This document shows positions 22,584-31,541 of a stretch of DNA of 39,001 bases, in pieces. A program made the position numbers and the translations under genes. The notes below the pieces were generated by a model, which was not told where the DNA came from, made no database searches, and saw only the letters and a list, made by a program, of their open reading frames with translations. The DNA comes from Nodosilinea sp. LEGE 06152 (GTDB lineage Bacteria > Cyanobacteriota > Cyanobacteriia > Phormidesmidales > Phormidesmidaceae): NCBI RefSeq assembly GCF_015207525.1, contig NZ_JADEWR010000016.1:31212-70212 (forward strand), written 5' to 3'. The first letter of the stretch is position 1. Every line of letters begins with the position of its first letter.

Positions 22584-24776
22584 TTACTCGCCCTGGGGGC
22601 GACCCCGATTCTCTAGAATCTCCTGCACCTGCTCACTGGGGGCATACTGGTAGCCAAACGTCGACTCATCCGAATCGTCTAGGATTTGGGGTGTTAGCAG
22701 CACAATGAGTTCTCGGCGCTGGTTGTCGGTCACGGTGCTGCGGAACAGCGCACCCAAAATGGGAATATCGCCCAGAATGGGAATCTTGTTGACGCTAGAA
22801 CGCTCCGACTCCTGAATAATGCCAGACAGTAGCAGAGTCTGACCGTCGCGAACCCGCACCTGACCAGAGCTAATTTGGCGCTCCGACAGCAGGAAGAATG
22901 TGCCAGCGTCACTAGAGAAACTATCAGTTGGAGCCGAGATACTGGGCGCTACCGACAGCGATACAAAGCCGTTGTCATCGATGCGATCGACATCGATTTG
23001 CAGAATTAGACCCGCCGGCTCAACCTCAATATCTAGCGTAGTCAAAGTTCCTGTCTCAGTTACTTCAATGGTTTGAGTAAGTTCAGTCACCACGTCTTGA
23101 GTTAGCTGAACGGTAGCCGTTTGGCCCTCTTGAACAATTAGCGTGGGGTCAGTAATGATCTTGCCGTTGCCGTTTTGCACTGTTCCCAGCAGCTGAGCCA
23201 AGAAATTGCCGGAGGTATTATTCTGACCAGGGCCACCTAGCGTACGCGGCAGGATGGGGGTACCTGTGGGAGTTGCCTGGTTAGCAGTATTAGGTGTACC
23301 GCCATCCCCAATGTTGAGAATGCCAAGTCCCCCGGAGCTGAGCACGCCAAACAGCCCGTTTTGGAATGAAAAACTGGTGCCAATAGCATTGATAGCGTTG
23401 AGGTCGATGTCAATAACTCTGACGTTGACCGCCACCTGCCGCCGGCGTAGATCGATGCGAGTGAGCTGCTCGGTGGCAATGGCAATCAGATCAGCTCGGC
23501 CCACCAGGGTGACCGAATTGGTGCGCTCGTCGGCCACCACTTGCAAGCCGCGCAAAATTCCCTGGCTATCTTCGTAGTCAACCCGGTTGACCTCGATTTG
23601 CTCTACGGTTGAGGTCTGAGTTTCGGTGAGGGCAGGAGCACCTTCGGCCACCTCAACAGCATTGACGTTGGTAACCAGGCGCTCGCGGCTGACGGCACTT
23701 TCCGCCCCTAGGGCAACCAAAAAGTTGGTGGCAACGGTGGCGTCAACCTGGTTCAGGCGCAACGTTCTAGCCGAGACATTTTGGGCCGAAACCGGCAGGG
23801 TAGGGCCAACATAAATGCTGCGACCCACCCGATTGGCCTGCAGTCCCGTCACCCGCAGCACGTGGTTAAACACGTCCTGCACCGACTCATTCTCAATATC
23901 TAGACTGACCGGTGGCCCATCGGCACTAGCTGCTGTCTCCTGTCCCCCTTGGGTTGCGCCAGCGGGAGTAAAGACCAGGTTGAGGCCGGCAGCTCTGGCC
24001 AACAGCGACAGCACTTCGCGGGCGGGGGCATCGCGCAGCAGCAGTTTGGGAATACGCTCGTTGCTGCCCAAGTTTATATTGCTGAAGGTCGGTGCCCCTT
24101 CGGCTACAGAAATATCGCCAATTGGGGGTGCAACAGCCCGAGGCAGGAAAGGAGGAGCCTGCTGTACCTGGGGCCGGGGCACTGGGGTGCCGTCAATGGT
24201 GACTTCGGGATTGGGAACCAACACATCAGGGTTGGCGGGAGCCGGAACTACGGGGGCTGGCCCTGGGGCTGGTTCTGGGGTTGGAGCAGCCTGAGCTACC
24301 TCAGGAGGGGCATCTGGGGCGGGTACGGTTTCGAGTTCGGTGGGTACCGGAGTGGGGGCCTGGGCAGTTTGACCGTCGCTACGAACCGACAGGACGACGC
24401 GATCGCCGTTAGAATCTACTTCTCCCACAGGGGTCTGACCATCGCCATTGACGGTGACTCGCACGCTGTTAGCATCGAGGGGCACTACCGAGACCTGAGT
24501 AATGCCAGGGGCGGGGTTAGCTTGGGTAAAGCTGCCGCCATCGGGCAGGTTAAGCTGAGCGCGGGTAATATCGGCAACTAGGCTATTGCCCTGGTTAACC
24601 GTAAAGACATTGCTGTTATCGCCGCCTTCGGTTTCAAACACCAGATCGAGGCCGGTGGCGGTGGGGTTGAGACGGACATTAGTAATGCTGGTAACTGAGG
24701 CCAGGCCAGGCTGGGCAGCCAGGGCGACTAGGGCGCTGCCAAGCAAAATCGGGTGTAGGTTCATCAGGCGGTTCAC
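22584..24776 (-). CDS. pilQ: Type IV pilus secretin PilQ
   Basis: A 730-residue outer-membrane secretin that forms the pore for the type IV pilus fibre. A signal peptide ends near PGLAS (residue 27). An AMIN domain follows (about 28-130: LDLVFETEGGDNSNVFTVNQ), then a 90-residue Pro/Ala-rich linker, an STN/N0-type domain (NINLGSNERIPKLLLRDAPA), an N1 domain and the secretin barrel, with VAVNVRVIDIDLNAINAIG and DGQTLLLSGIIQESERSSVN near the C-terminal end. The GTG start is supported by GGAGGAG 6 bases upstream. It is the last gene of the pilMNOQ unit, 111 bases after pilO. It supports motility and natural competence in cyanobacteria. Confidence 0.96.
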   Translation of the reverse strand: MNRLMNLHPILLGSALVALAAQPGLASVTSITNVRLNPTATGLDLVFETEGGDNSNVFTVNQGNSLVADITRAQLNLPDGGSFTQANPAPGITQVSVVPLDANSVRVTVNGDGQTPVGEVDSNGDRVVLSVRSDGQTAQAPTPVPTELETVPAPDAPPEVAQAAPTPEPAPGPAPVVPAPANPDVLVPNPEVTIDGTPVPRPQVQQAPPFLPRAVAPPIGDISVAEGAPTFSNINLGSNERIPKLLLRDAPAREVLSLLARAAGLNLVFTPAGATQGGQETAASADGPPVSLDIENESVQDVFNHVLRVTGLQANRVGRSIYVGPTLPVSAQNVSARTLRLNQVDATVATNFLVALGAESAVSRERLVTNVNAVEVAEGAPALTETQTSTVEQIEVNRVDYEDSQGILRGLQVVADERTNSVTLVGRADLIAIATEQLTRIDLRRRQVAVNVRVIDIDLNAINAIGTSFSFQNGLFGVLSSGGLGILNIGDGGTPNTANQATPTGTPILPRTLGGPGQNNTSGNFLAQLLGTVQNGNGKIITDPTLIVQEGQTATVQLTQDVVTELTQTIEVTETGTLTTLDIEVEPAGLILQIDVDRIDDNGFVSLSVAPSISAPTDSFSSDAGTFFLLSERQISSGQVRVRDGQTLLLSGIIQESERSSVNKIPILGDIPILGALFRSTVTDNQRRELIVLLTPQILDDSDESTFGYQYAPSEQVQEILENRGRPQGE

Positions 24777-24887
24777 GATTCACTCCTCCATCACAGATGC
24801 GGCAGGGCCGCGCAGGGTATAACTAGGCTGGGTAGGTAGATTGGGGCCACGGTGGTGGCTGCGGGAACTGGGCTCCAAAGGGTTGAG

Positions 24888-25799
24888 TTAACCCCCTTCC
24901 GGAGGAGGGGCTTCGCCTTCGACAGGGGCTTCACCCTCGGCGGGGGCCGGGGGCGGCGGTGTCGGCGGCACAGTGGGGTCGCCGACAGGCACCAGAACCT
25001 CCAGGGTGAAGTCGGTCAGCAGCAGGCGGCTAATGCCCAGAAGCTGCTCTTCAGTGGCTCCCTCCGGCGGCGGCGCAATGCTCTGCTGCAGATCTCGAAT
25101 TACAATCAGTGGCTCTAGGCGCTCGATATTGCGCATGATGCTTAAGGTCTGGGGAAACAGTGCCTGCATCGATACATCAACGGTGTAGCGCTCAAGCTTG
25201 CCATTGAGCTCAGCTGGACCATCAGCCAAAATCACCGGAGGGCTGGGGTTAAACCGCAGCAGCTCGGAGGTGTAGAGCTGTCTTTGTAGCTGGGTATCAC
25301 CGGGAAAGGTGGTTCTAGCCCGCTGAATTTGCTCGCGGTTGAGCCCTAGGGCCGCCAGCTGAGCATTGTCGAGGCGAGCCGGATCGGCCCGCAGCACGTC
25401 GGCGATCGCCGCATTGCTGTTTTGAATCTGCTGGTTGATGTCAAGCAGCAGCGTATCAATGGTTTGCTGGTCACCTAGCAGGCTATAGATACCGACCCGC
25501 TGCTCTAGGGCTGTATTGAGCTGAGCCTGCAGTGCGGCTCGGTCTTGCAGGCTAGCCCGCTGTTGATCGACCTGGGCCTGCTTTTGCGCCACTTCAGCCT
25601 CAAGAGCCGTTTTTTGCTCGCGGACGGGCTGGACAACAAAGTTATAAAGGGCAAAGGCCCCTAGCAAACCCAGTACAGCCAGGCCAATGGCCTGCACTTT
25701 TGGCGTTAGCTCAACCCCAAAGGCCGTTGGGTAGGTTGGCCCTACCTGCTCTAGGCCCTGGTTATCTTCACCGGGAAGAAAATCTCCTGTGGTGGTCAT
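24888..25799 (-). CDS. pilO: Type IV pilus inner-membrane assembly protein PilO
   Basis: A 303-residue bitopic protein with a short cytoplasmic part, one membrane helix (about residues 36-57, AIGLAVLGLLGAFALYNFVV) and a coiled coil (about 65-110, QKTALEAEVAQKQAQVDQQR). A ferredoxin-like periplasmic domain follows, with RYTVDVSMQALFPQTLSIMR. The tail of 30 residues is Pro/Glu/Gly-rich, which is unusual for PilO of proteobacteria. It forms the PilM-N-O alignment complex with PilN and PilM. Its ATG overlaps the pilN stop by 4 bases (ATGA). No separate pilP gene exists in this cluster. Confidence 0.93.
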   Translation of the reverse strand: MTTTGDFLPGEDNQGLEQVGPTYPTAFGVELTPKVQAIGLAVLGLLGAFALYNFVVQPVREQKTALEAEVAQKQAQVDQQRASLQDRAALQAQLNTALEQRVGIYSLLGDQQTIDTLLLDINQQIQNSNAAIADVLRADPARLDNAQLAALGLNREQIQRARTTFPGDTQLQRQLYTSELLRFNPSPPVILADGPAELNGKLERYTVDVSMQALFPQTLSIMRNIERLEPLIVIRDLQQSIAPPPEGATEEQLLGISRLLLTDFTLEVLVPVGDPTVPPTPPPPAPAEGEAPVEGEAPPPEGG

Positions 25800-26587
25800 T
25801 CGATCACTCCTCTTTCTCTCAGGGCCCGAAGACGGGTTACTAAACCAACCGTACCCTGGCGCTCTAGCTCATCAATAAGCTGCGAGGCCGGGGTGTCGGT
25901 GATGTTGGCACCAATGCCGTAGTCGATTAAAAAGTCGGGGTCATCGACCGCAGCACCCGGGCAGCGGCCCTGGGTTTGGGGGTCGAGCAGGCTGGGCTGC
26001 TGCTGGGCTTGGGTAATGGCCACGGTCTGCGACTGCAGCAGCGGCGATCGCTGCAAGACCAGGGCAAAGTCGTTGATGGCATCGTAGGAGCAAGACACCC
26101 CCTCAATTGAAATACCCCCAGCGGCTGGTGGCGGCGGCGCGTTGGGGTCAGCGGGGTCAGCCTGTAGGGACGCACCTTCGGTCTGGCTCAGGCTAACAAT
26201 CTGCACCCGAGCTGGGGTGCGGGTGCGAATATCCTGCAGCAGGGCTGACCAGGGAATGATGTCGTTAAACACCGTCACAAAGGCGTTATTTTCAGCCTGC
26301 ACGAGATCTATCTGCTGCTGAATGCCGCTGATCTCCTGCAGCTGGCCTTGTAGTGCGGCGGTCTCGGCATCTAGCTCAACACTGCGAGCCTGGAGCTGAT
26401 TGACCTGCCCGCGGGTGACGGCCCAGTAGCCGCCTACCAGCGCCAGAGGGATGAGCGCCGCCGCCAGCCCGATGTACAGGGGCCTACGATCGCCGACCAC
26501 CGTTGCCCCACCGCCCCGCGATCGGGGCTTGGCATCAAAGACCCGAACTTCGCGGTCTTTCAGAAAGTTAATATCCAGACCGTACAT
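25796..26587 (-). CDS. pilN: Type IV pilus inner-membrane assembly protein PilN
   Basis: A 263-residue bitopic protein. The N-terminus MYGLDINFLKDREVRVFDAK carries the DINFL motif by which PilN docks into PilM. One membrane helix lies at about residues 36-57, followed by a coiled coil (QVNQLQARSVELDAETAALQ) and a periplasmic ferredoxin-like domain (WSALLQDIRTRTPARVQIVS). It has a Cys pair in the periplasmic region (VSCSYDA and GRCPGA). The start has GGGAGG 8 bases upstream. It lies 2 bases after the pilM stop and overlaps pilO by 4 bases. Confidence 0.93.
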   Translation of the reverse strand: MYGLDINFLKDREVRVFDAKPRSRGGGATVVGDRRPLYIGLAAALIPLALVGGYWAVTRGQVNQLQARSVELDAETAALQGQLQEISGIQQQIDLVQAENNAFVTVFNDIIPWSALLQDIRTRTPARVQIVSLSQTEGASLQADPADPNAPPPPAAGGISIEGVSCSYDAINDFALVLQRSPLLQSQTVAITQAQQQPSLLDPQTQGRCPGAAVDDPDFLIDYGIGANITDTPASQLIDELERQGTVGLVTRLRALRERGVIE

Positions 26588-26589
26588 AG

Positions 26590-27690
26590 CTATACCTCCC
26601 GCAGGCCAAGGCCAATTACCGTTGCCAACCCAGCCCGCTGACTTTCAGGAATGTCTTCAGCAACATCTAAAGACAGGGCCGAAATGGGGTCAATCTGGCT
26701 GGCGGGCAGACTCAGCCGCTGGGCCAGAAACTCGTCAAGCTGACCAATGGAGGCCCCCGGGCCCGCCAGCAGCAGCTGAGCTACCTCCATGTCTTCGCCC
26801 TGGTTGAGGTAGAAGTCGATGGAGCGGCGCAGCTCGTCGGATAGCTCGCCCAGCACCCGCAGCATGGCTGTGGTGCCGGGGTTGGTGTTGCCCATCTGGG
26901 GCGCACCTACCGTATCCATGGTTTGAATCGGCACCGTCATGCCCTGCAGCAGCTCGGTATTGCGGGAGGGAGGCAGGTTCATCGCGCGGCTGAGGGCGCT
27001 TTGAATTTGAAATGTGCCGATGGGTACGGTCCGTGAAAAGTGCGGTACCCCGTCGACCACAATCGAGATTTCGGTATTTTCAAACTCGATATCGACGACG
27101 GCAGCGGCCTCCTGAGGGGTAAACTGCCGCAGCTGCTCACGAATGGTGCGGATCAGCGCAAAGCTGGAGGTTTCGAGCACGTTGAGCATCAGCCCCGCCT
27201 GCTGAAACACTTCTATATAGGGGTCGGTGAGGTCTTTGCGCACCGCCACCAGCAGCACCTGCACCTTCTCAATGCCGTCTTCGTCAACGAAGTAGCCCAG
27301 TTTTTGGTAGTCGACATCGGCCTCTTCACGGGGGAAGGGCAGATAGAGGCTAGCCTCCTGGTTGAGCACCATTTCTCGCAGCTCTTCATCGTCAAGCTCG
27401 GCAGGCACCGGAATGACGCGGGTAATGGCACGCCCCGGAATGGCGGTCGTGGCCTGTTTGACCTTGAGCTTGCTTTCAGCCAGCACCAGCTGAATGGCAT
27501 CGGCCATGGCGGCGGTGTCTAAAATTTGCCCCTCCTCATAGACACCCTCGGCCAGTTCTACCGAAGCCAGGGTTTCTAATTTAAGAGCGGTTCCCTGCTT
27601 TTTCAGCCGGGCCAAATTAACTTTCTCAGGGGTGAGCTCAATACCAACCCCCCGAGGTTTGCGACTAAAAATGGCTTTGAGACTATCCAC
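26590..27690 (-). CDS. pilM: Type IV pilus assembly ATPase-fold protein PilM
   Basis: A 366-residue actin-like (FtsA-fold) cytoplasmic protein. Features are VGIELTPEKVNLARLKKQG (phosphate-1 region), ATTAIPGRAITRVIPVPAEL, the nucleotide-binding AAAVVDIEFENTEISIVVDG, and LLLAGPGASIGQLDEFLAQR near residue 310. PilM binds the N-terminus of PilN and links the inner-membrane platform to the pilus motors. The gene starts with GTG at 27690 and lacks a strong ribosome-binding site. It is the first gene of pilM-N-O-Q. Confidence 0.95.
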   Translation of the reverse strand: MDSLKAIFSRKPRGVGIELTPEKVNLARLKKQGTALKLETLASVELAEGVYEEGQILDTAAMADAIQLVLAESKLKVKQATTAIPGRAITRVIPVPAELDDEELREMVLNQEASLYLPFPREEADVDYQKLGYFVDEDGIEKVQVLLVAVRKDLTDPYIEVFQQAGLMLNVLETSSFALIRTIREQLRQFTPQEAAAVVDIEFENTEISIVVDGVPHFSRTVPIGTFQIQSALSRAMNLPPSRNTELLQGMTVPIQTMDTVGAPQMGNTNPGTTAMLRVLGELSDELRRSIDFYLNQGEDMEVAQLLLAGPGASIGQLDEFLAQRLSLPASQIDPISALSLDVAEDIPESQRAGLATVIGLGLREV

Positions 27691-28121
27691 GGCAGTATCC
27701 GAAAAACAGGTGGGTAACCGGAAAACCTGCCCGGTTTATCAACAACCAAGCAGACCCAAACGAGCCTATTTACATCCCCGCCAAAGGCTCGCTCTAGGCG
27801 ATTTAGAAGGGATCGAATGGCCCGGCAATTGTCCCTAGGGGAAAAGTGCTAACGAATGGTACACAATTTAATTCAGTTTTTCCACTTTTCTTTTCTAAGC
27901 GCTGATTTTTTCGTTTATGAGGACAGACTTGTCTAGAAGACAGACAAGGACCGATCGCCTAAACTCGCACCCAATGGTCTAACCACTGCTCCTGAGGGAA
28001 TACCGAGCAAACCTATAGCTGGTATCACCAGCGATGTTACACACAATTCAGAAAAGTGAGCACTTAATATTGAGAAAATATTGCTTTGTATCGCCTTTCT
28101 CTATCCTTGGAGCTACCAACC
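27691..28121. other. Divergent promoter region of pilM and purT
   Basis: This 431-base gap separates the divergently transcribed pilM (-) and purT (+). It is clearly AT-richer than the genes. It contains two AATATT hexamers (about 28065-28082) separated by GAGAA, but no convincing -10/-35 pair. No coding region is supported in it. Confidence 0.5.
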
Positions 28122-29330
28122 ATGATCGCCCCCCTACTGCCCCTGGGCACGCCACTGACTGAAAACGCCCAACGGCTGCTGCTGCTGGGGTCAGGCGAAC
28201 TGGGCCGAGAGGTGGCGCTGGAGGCGGTGCGGCTGGGTTTAGAAGTAATTGCCGTCGATCGCTACGACCATGCCCCAGCAATGGCCGTAGCCCACCGCCG
28301 CCACGTGATCGACATGCTGGATGGCGCTGCCCTGCGGCAAGTGGTGGAGCAGGAGCGGCCAGGGCTGATTGTGCCAGAGGTGGAGGCGATCGCGACCGAT
28401 ACCCTGGTGGCCCTAGAGTCGGAGGGGTGGCGGGTCATCCCCACCGCCCGCGCTACCCAATTGACCATGAACCGCGAGGGCATTCGGCGGCTGGCGGCAG
28501 ACGAGCTTGGCCTGAAGACCTCACCCTTTCGCTTTGCGGGCACTGAGGCGGAGTATTTAGAGGCGATCGCGGCGATCGGCCTGCCCTGCGTGGTGAAGCC
28601 AATTATGAGTTCGTCGGGCAAGGGCCAGAGCACCGTGCGCCAGGAATCTGAGGTGCTGCCCGCCTGGCGCTACGCTGGGGAAGCGGGCCGAGGCAAGAGC
28701 GATCGCGTCATTGTCGAGGGCTTCGTGCCCTTTGACACTGAGATCACGCTGCTAACCGTGCGAGCGATCGACGGTACCCACTTCTGCCCCCCCATTGGCC
28801 ACCGCCAGGAGGCGGGCGACTACCGCGAGTCGTGGCAGCCCTGCGCCCTGCACCCCGATACCCTGACCGCCTGCCAGGAGATGGCCAAGGCCGTTACCGA
28901 TGCCTTGGGCGGCTGGGGCCTGTTTGGCGTCGAGCTATTTATCGCTGGCGCACCCGACCAATCCCAGACCGTCTACTTTAGCGAGGTCAGCCCCCGCCCC
29001 CACGACACCGGCATGGTCACGATGGTGAGCCAGCACCAGTCGGAGTTTGAGCTGCACGTGCGGGCGATCGCGGGCCTGCCCATCGGCGAGATTACCCCGG
29101 TGCAGCCGGGGGCCTCGGCGGTAATTTTGGCCCCTGGGAAGAGCGACCATCCTCAGTATTCTGGCCTGGACGAGGCGCTGAAGGTGCCCACCAGCAAGGT
29201 GCGGCTGTTTGGCAAGCCCGTCGCCCACCCCAACCGCCGCATGGGGGTAGCGCTGGCGCTGGGTGACACGGTGGAGGAGGCTAAGGAAAGGGCGATCGCC
29301 TGCGCCAGCGCCGTGCAGGTCATCCTCTAA
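28122..29330 (+). CDS. purT: Formate-dependent phosphoribosylglycinamide formyltransferase PurT
   Basis: A 402-residue ATP-grasp enzyme that makes formyl-GAR from GAR, formate and ATP in purine synthesis, independent of folate. Motifs are LLLLGSGELGREVALEAVRL at the N-terminal Rossmann-like domain, IVPEVEAIAT, the ATP-grasp PCVVKPIMSSSGKGQS, VIVEGFVPFDTEITLLTVR and the metal-binding YFSEVSPRPHDTGMVTM. The start at 28122 has GGAG 9 bases upstream; an earlier GTG-type or other start at 28086 is in leader sequence. It is divergent from pilM and has a small palindrome directly after its stop. Confidence 0.97.
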   Translation: MIAPLLPLGTPLTENAQRLLLLGSGELGREVALEAVRLGLEVIAVDRYDHAPAMAVAHRRHVIDMLDGAALRQVVEQERPGLIVPEVEAIATDTLVALESEGWRVIPTARATQLTMNREGIRRLAADELGLKTSPFRFAGTEAEYLEAIAAIGLPCVVKPIMSSSGKGQSTVRQESEVLPAWRYAGEAGRGKSDRVIVEGFVPFDTEITLLTVRAIDGTHFCPPIGHRQEAGDYRESWQPCALHPDTLTACQEMAKAVTDALGGWGLFGVELFIAGAPDQSQTVYFSEVSPRPHDTGMVTMVSQHQSEFELHVRAIAGLPIGEITPVQPGASAVILAPGKSDHPQYSGLDEALKVPTSKVRLFGKPVAHPNRRMGVALALGDTVEEAKERAIACASAVQVIL

Positions 29331-29331
29331 A

Positions 29332-29346
29332 CGAACAAATTGTTCG
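29332..29346. repeat. 15-bp palindrome at the purT stop
   Basis: CGAACAA and TTGTTCG are perfect 7-bp arms around one A, beginning two bases after the purT stop codon. The loop is too small for a hairpin; a protein site is more plausible. Confidence 0.5.
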
Positions 29347-29426
29347 CTGGATTGGTCATGTATGTTCACCAACGCCGTCCACTTTAAGGGAAAATAAACA
29401 ACCGTATTGCAGCCGTCGATTTAGTC

Positions 29427-29449
29427 GGATTCCTTCGCAAGCGGAATCC
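29427..29449. repeat. Small inverted repeat GGATTCC-9-GGAATCC
   Basis: Perfect 7-bp arms at 29427-29433 and 29443-29449 with a 9-base loop. It lies five bases before the palindrome at 29454; the two together form a compact double hairpin in the purT downstream region. Confidence 0.6.
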
Positions 29450-29453
29450 TCTG

Positions 29454-29482
29454 GTAGGGGCATTGCAGTGCAATGCCCCTAC
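29454..29482. repeat. Palindromic dispersed element (GTAGGGGCATTGCA / TGCAATGCCCCTAC)
   Basis: Perfect 14-bp arms around a single G. The ends GTAGGGGCA and TGCCCCTAC are the same as in the palindrome at 14960-14987, while the centre differs. It is located between purT and the solute-binding protein gene, far from either coding end. Confidence 0.8.
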
Positions 29483-29609
29483 GTCGAACCCGCCCTACTT
29501 GCCCCGTCCTACTTGAATAGACGTTTAATACACAGGCTCGTCAGCGCTACGGACGTTTGGCTGAGTGAGGTTGATTGTGTTGCGGTAGCCCCTATCCCCT
29601 GGAAATTCC

Positions 29610-30890
29610 ATGAGACTACGTCCCTACGCCCGCTTTGGTCTGTTTGCCCTGCTGGGGCTGATGATGAGCTGGTTGGTAGCCTGCGGTAGCGGACAGCCCA
29701 CGGCTACCGCCCCCGCCGATGGCAGTCAAGAGATCGAGTTCTGGACAATGCAGCTCCAGCCCGACTTTACCGACTACTTCAACGGGCTGATTGCTGACTA
29801 CGAGGCCCAAAACCCCGGCACCACCGTGCGCTGGGTAGACGTGCCCTGGGCCGACATGCAGAGCAAAATTCTCACCGCCGTCACTGCGGGTACCGCCCCC
29901 GACGTGGTCAACCTCAACCCCGACTTTGCCGCCCAGCTGGCGGGCCGCAACGCCTGGATGCCGCTGGATGACAAAGTGCCCGCCGAGGCTAAGCAGGTCT
30001 ACCTGCCCAACATCTGGGAGGCCAACACTCTCAACGGCCAGAGCTTTGGCATTCCCTGGTACCTGACCACCAACGTCACCCTGCACAACCAGGCCCTCTT
30101 AGATGAGTCCGGGGTGACGGCACCAACTACCTACGCCGAGCTGGCCGAGGTGGCCCGCCAGGTAAAAGACAAAACCGGCAAGTACGCCTACTTCACCACC
30201 TTTGTGCCCGAAGATTCTGCCGACGTGCTGCAGTCGTTTGTGCAGATGGGGGTCGAGCTAGTGGATGACCAGGGCCAGGCGGCCTTCGATACCGATGCGG
30301 GCCGCGCCGTCTTTCAGTACTGGACTGACCTCTACCAGCAGGAGTTGCTACCCCAGGAAGTTCTGACCCAGGGCCATCGTCGGGCGATCGATCTCTACCA
30401 GGCCGGCGAAGTGGCGCTGCTCTCGACTGGGGCAGAATTTTTCCCGACCATTGAGGCCAACGCACCCGATATTGCTGCCGTCACCGGCAGTGGTCCCCAG
30501 ATTACCGGCGACACCGGCAAAACCAACGTCGCCGTGATGAATGTGGTGATACCGGCGAGTACCGACGTACCCGATGCGGCGATCGATTTTGCGCTATACG
30601 TCACCAACGACGTCAACCAGCTTACCTTTGCTAAGGCGGCCAACGTGCTGCCCTCGACCACCGGGGCGTTGGAGGATGGCTACTTTGCTGCCGAGGGCAC
30701 CAAGGGGGTAGAAAAGGCGCGATCGGTCAGTGCCGAGCAGATGAACCAGGCCGAGGTGCTGATTCCAGCCATGGATGGGGTTAAGGAACTCCAGTCGATC
30801 ATCTACGACAACCTGCAAGCAGCAATGCTGGGCCAAAAAACGGTTGATCAAGCCGTTAGTGATGCAGCAGCAGCTTGGAACAGTCGATAG
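29610..30890 (+). CDS. Sugar-type ABC transporter solute-binding lipoprotein
   Basis: A 426-residue extracellular solute-binding protein of family 1 (MalE/UgpB-like). A lipoprotein signal ends in WLVAC (Cys 25). The mature part starts with EIEFWTMQLQPDFTDYFNGL and has IADYEAQNPGTTVRWVDVPW, AGTAPDVVNLNPDFAAQLAG and FGIPWYLTTNVTLHN, all typical for carbohydrate-binding members. GGA lies 7 bases before the ATG. No permease or ATPase genes adjoin it in the window, so its transporter is either encoded elsewhere or shared. The ligand is unknown; sugars, polyols and glycerol-phosphate derivatives are possible. Confidence 0.92.
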   Translation: MRLRPYARFGLFALLGLMMSWLVACGSGQPTATAPADGSQEIEFWTMQLQPDFTDYFNGLIADYEAQNPGTTVRWVDVPWADMQSKILTAVTAGTAPDVVNLNPDFAAQLAGRNAWMPLDDKVPAEAKQVYLPNIWEANTLNGQSFGIPWYLTTNVTLHNQALLDESGVTAPTTYAELAEVARQVKDKTGKYAYFTTFVPEDSADVLQSFVQMGVELVDDQGQAAFDTDAGRAVFQYWTDLYQQELLPQEVLTQGHRRAIDLYQAGEVALLSTGAEFFPTIEANAPDIAAVTGSGPQITGDTGKTNVAVMNVVIPASTDVPDAAIDFALYVTNDVNQLTFAKAANVLPSTTGALEDGYFAAEGTKGVEKARSVSAEQMNQAEVLIPAMDGVKELQSIIYDNLQAAMLGQKTVDQAVSDAAAAWNSR

Positions 30891-30904
30891 CCACACCTAT
30901 TGAG

Positions 30905-31207
30905 CTATGCCGCATCGGACTCAATGGGCCTTACTGACAGGGTCAACCCCACTGATTTCAGCACCGCAATCAGATTGATCAGCGTTGGGTTACCCTGCTC
31001 AGACAACATCTTATACAAGCTCTGACGATTGAGGTCTGTAATCTCGGCGAGTATGCCCACCCCGCCGTGGGCGTCGGTCACATAGCGCAGCGCCATCAAA
31101 AACTCGGTAACATTGCCTCCCTCAATCGCTGCTGAGAGATATTCAGCGGCCACCTCCACGTCTCGCAGCTCCTCCGTCAAAATATCGTCATAGCTTTCAG
31201 TCGGCAT
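30905..31207 (-). CDS. HigA-like antitoxin (addiction-module helix-turn-helix protein)
   Basis: A 100-residue protein starting at MPTESYDDILTEELRDVEVA; this start overlaps the toxin stop by 11 bases and is preferred over an upstream frame to 31276. It contains AAEYLSAAIEGGNVTEFLMA and a helix-turn-helix at about residues 50-75 (LAEITDLNRQSLYKMLSEQG), with NPTLINLIAVLKSVGLTLSV behind it. This pattern is the putative addiction module antidote family (HigA-2 type). It would neutralise the RelE-fold toxin encoded just upstream and repress the operon. The short gap to the convergent solute-binding gene (14 bases) has no terminator. Confidence 0.9.
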   Translation of the reverse strand: MPTESYDDILTEELRDVEVAAEYLSAAIEGGNVTEFLMALRYVTDAHGGVGILAEITDLNRQSLYKMLSEQGNPTLINLIAVLKSVGLTLSVRPIESDAA

Positions 31208-31532
31208 GGCTTGTGTACTCCTGCCAATAGTCGTGGGCACGCTGAATATCCTGCTGTTGCGATGCCTTGTCGCCACCGCATAGTAAAATCACCACCTCCG
31301 CCCCGGCCAGCCCAAAGTACACCCGAAACCCTGGCCCGAAGCTGAGCCTCAACTCGTACACCCCGGCCCCTACGCTGCGACAGTCTCCAAAATTGCCCAG
31401 TCGTAGCCGATCAATGCGCTGCAAGATTCTGGCTTTGGAGCGTTTGTCCTTCAGGCTCTTGATCCAGGTTTTAAACGGCGTTTTGCCGTCGGGTGCCACA
31501 TAGGACTTGATGAGCCTTGGCGTGCTTTCCAT
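31197..31532 (-). CDS. RelE/HigB-fold toxin of a type II toxin-antitoxin module
   Basis: A 111-residue protein with the pattern of the addiction-module killer family: PFKTWIKSLKDKRSKARILQ, RIDRLRLGNFGDCRSVGAGV, YELRLSFGPGFRVYFGLAGA and VVILLCGGDKASQQQDIQRA followed by a Tyr/Trp-rich end. RelE-type members cleave mRNA on the ribosome; this is family knowledge. The gene precedes its antitoxin gene, as in higBA, and overlaps it by 11 bases. An inverted repeat (GTCGC-ATAAAA-GCGAC, 31542-31557) lies 10 bases upstream of the start and may be the autoregulatory operator. The ATG lacks a ribosome-binding site. Confidence 0.9.
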   Translation of the reverse strand: MESTPRLIKSYVAPDGKTPFKTWIKSLKDKRSKARILQRIDRLRLGNFGDCRSVGAGVYELRLSFGPGFRVYFGLAGAEVVILLCGGDKASQQQDIQRAHDYWQEYTSHAD

Positions 31533-31541
31533 AGAGCGATT

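Noticed and set aside
23949..24581. 210-codon open frame on the plus strand opposite pilQ
   Set aside because: It lies wholly inside the recognisable secretin gene, is rich in Gly/Arg as expected for a shadow of GC-rich Pro/Ala coding, and has no ribosome-binding site.
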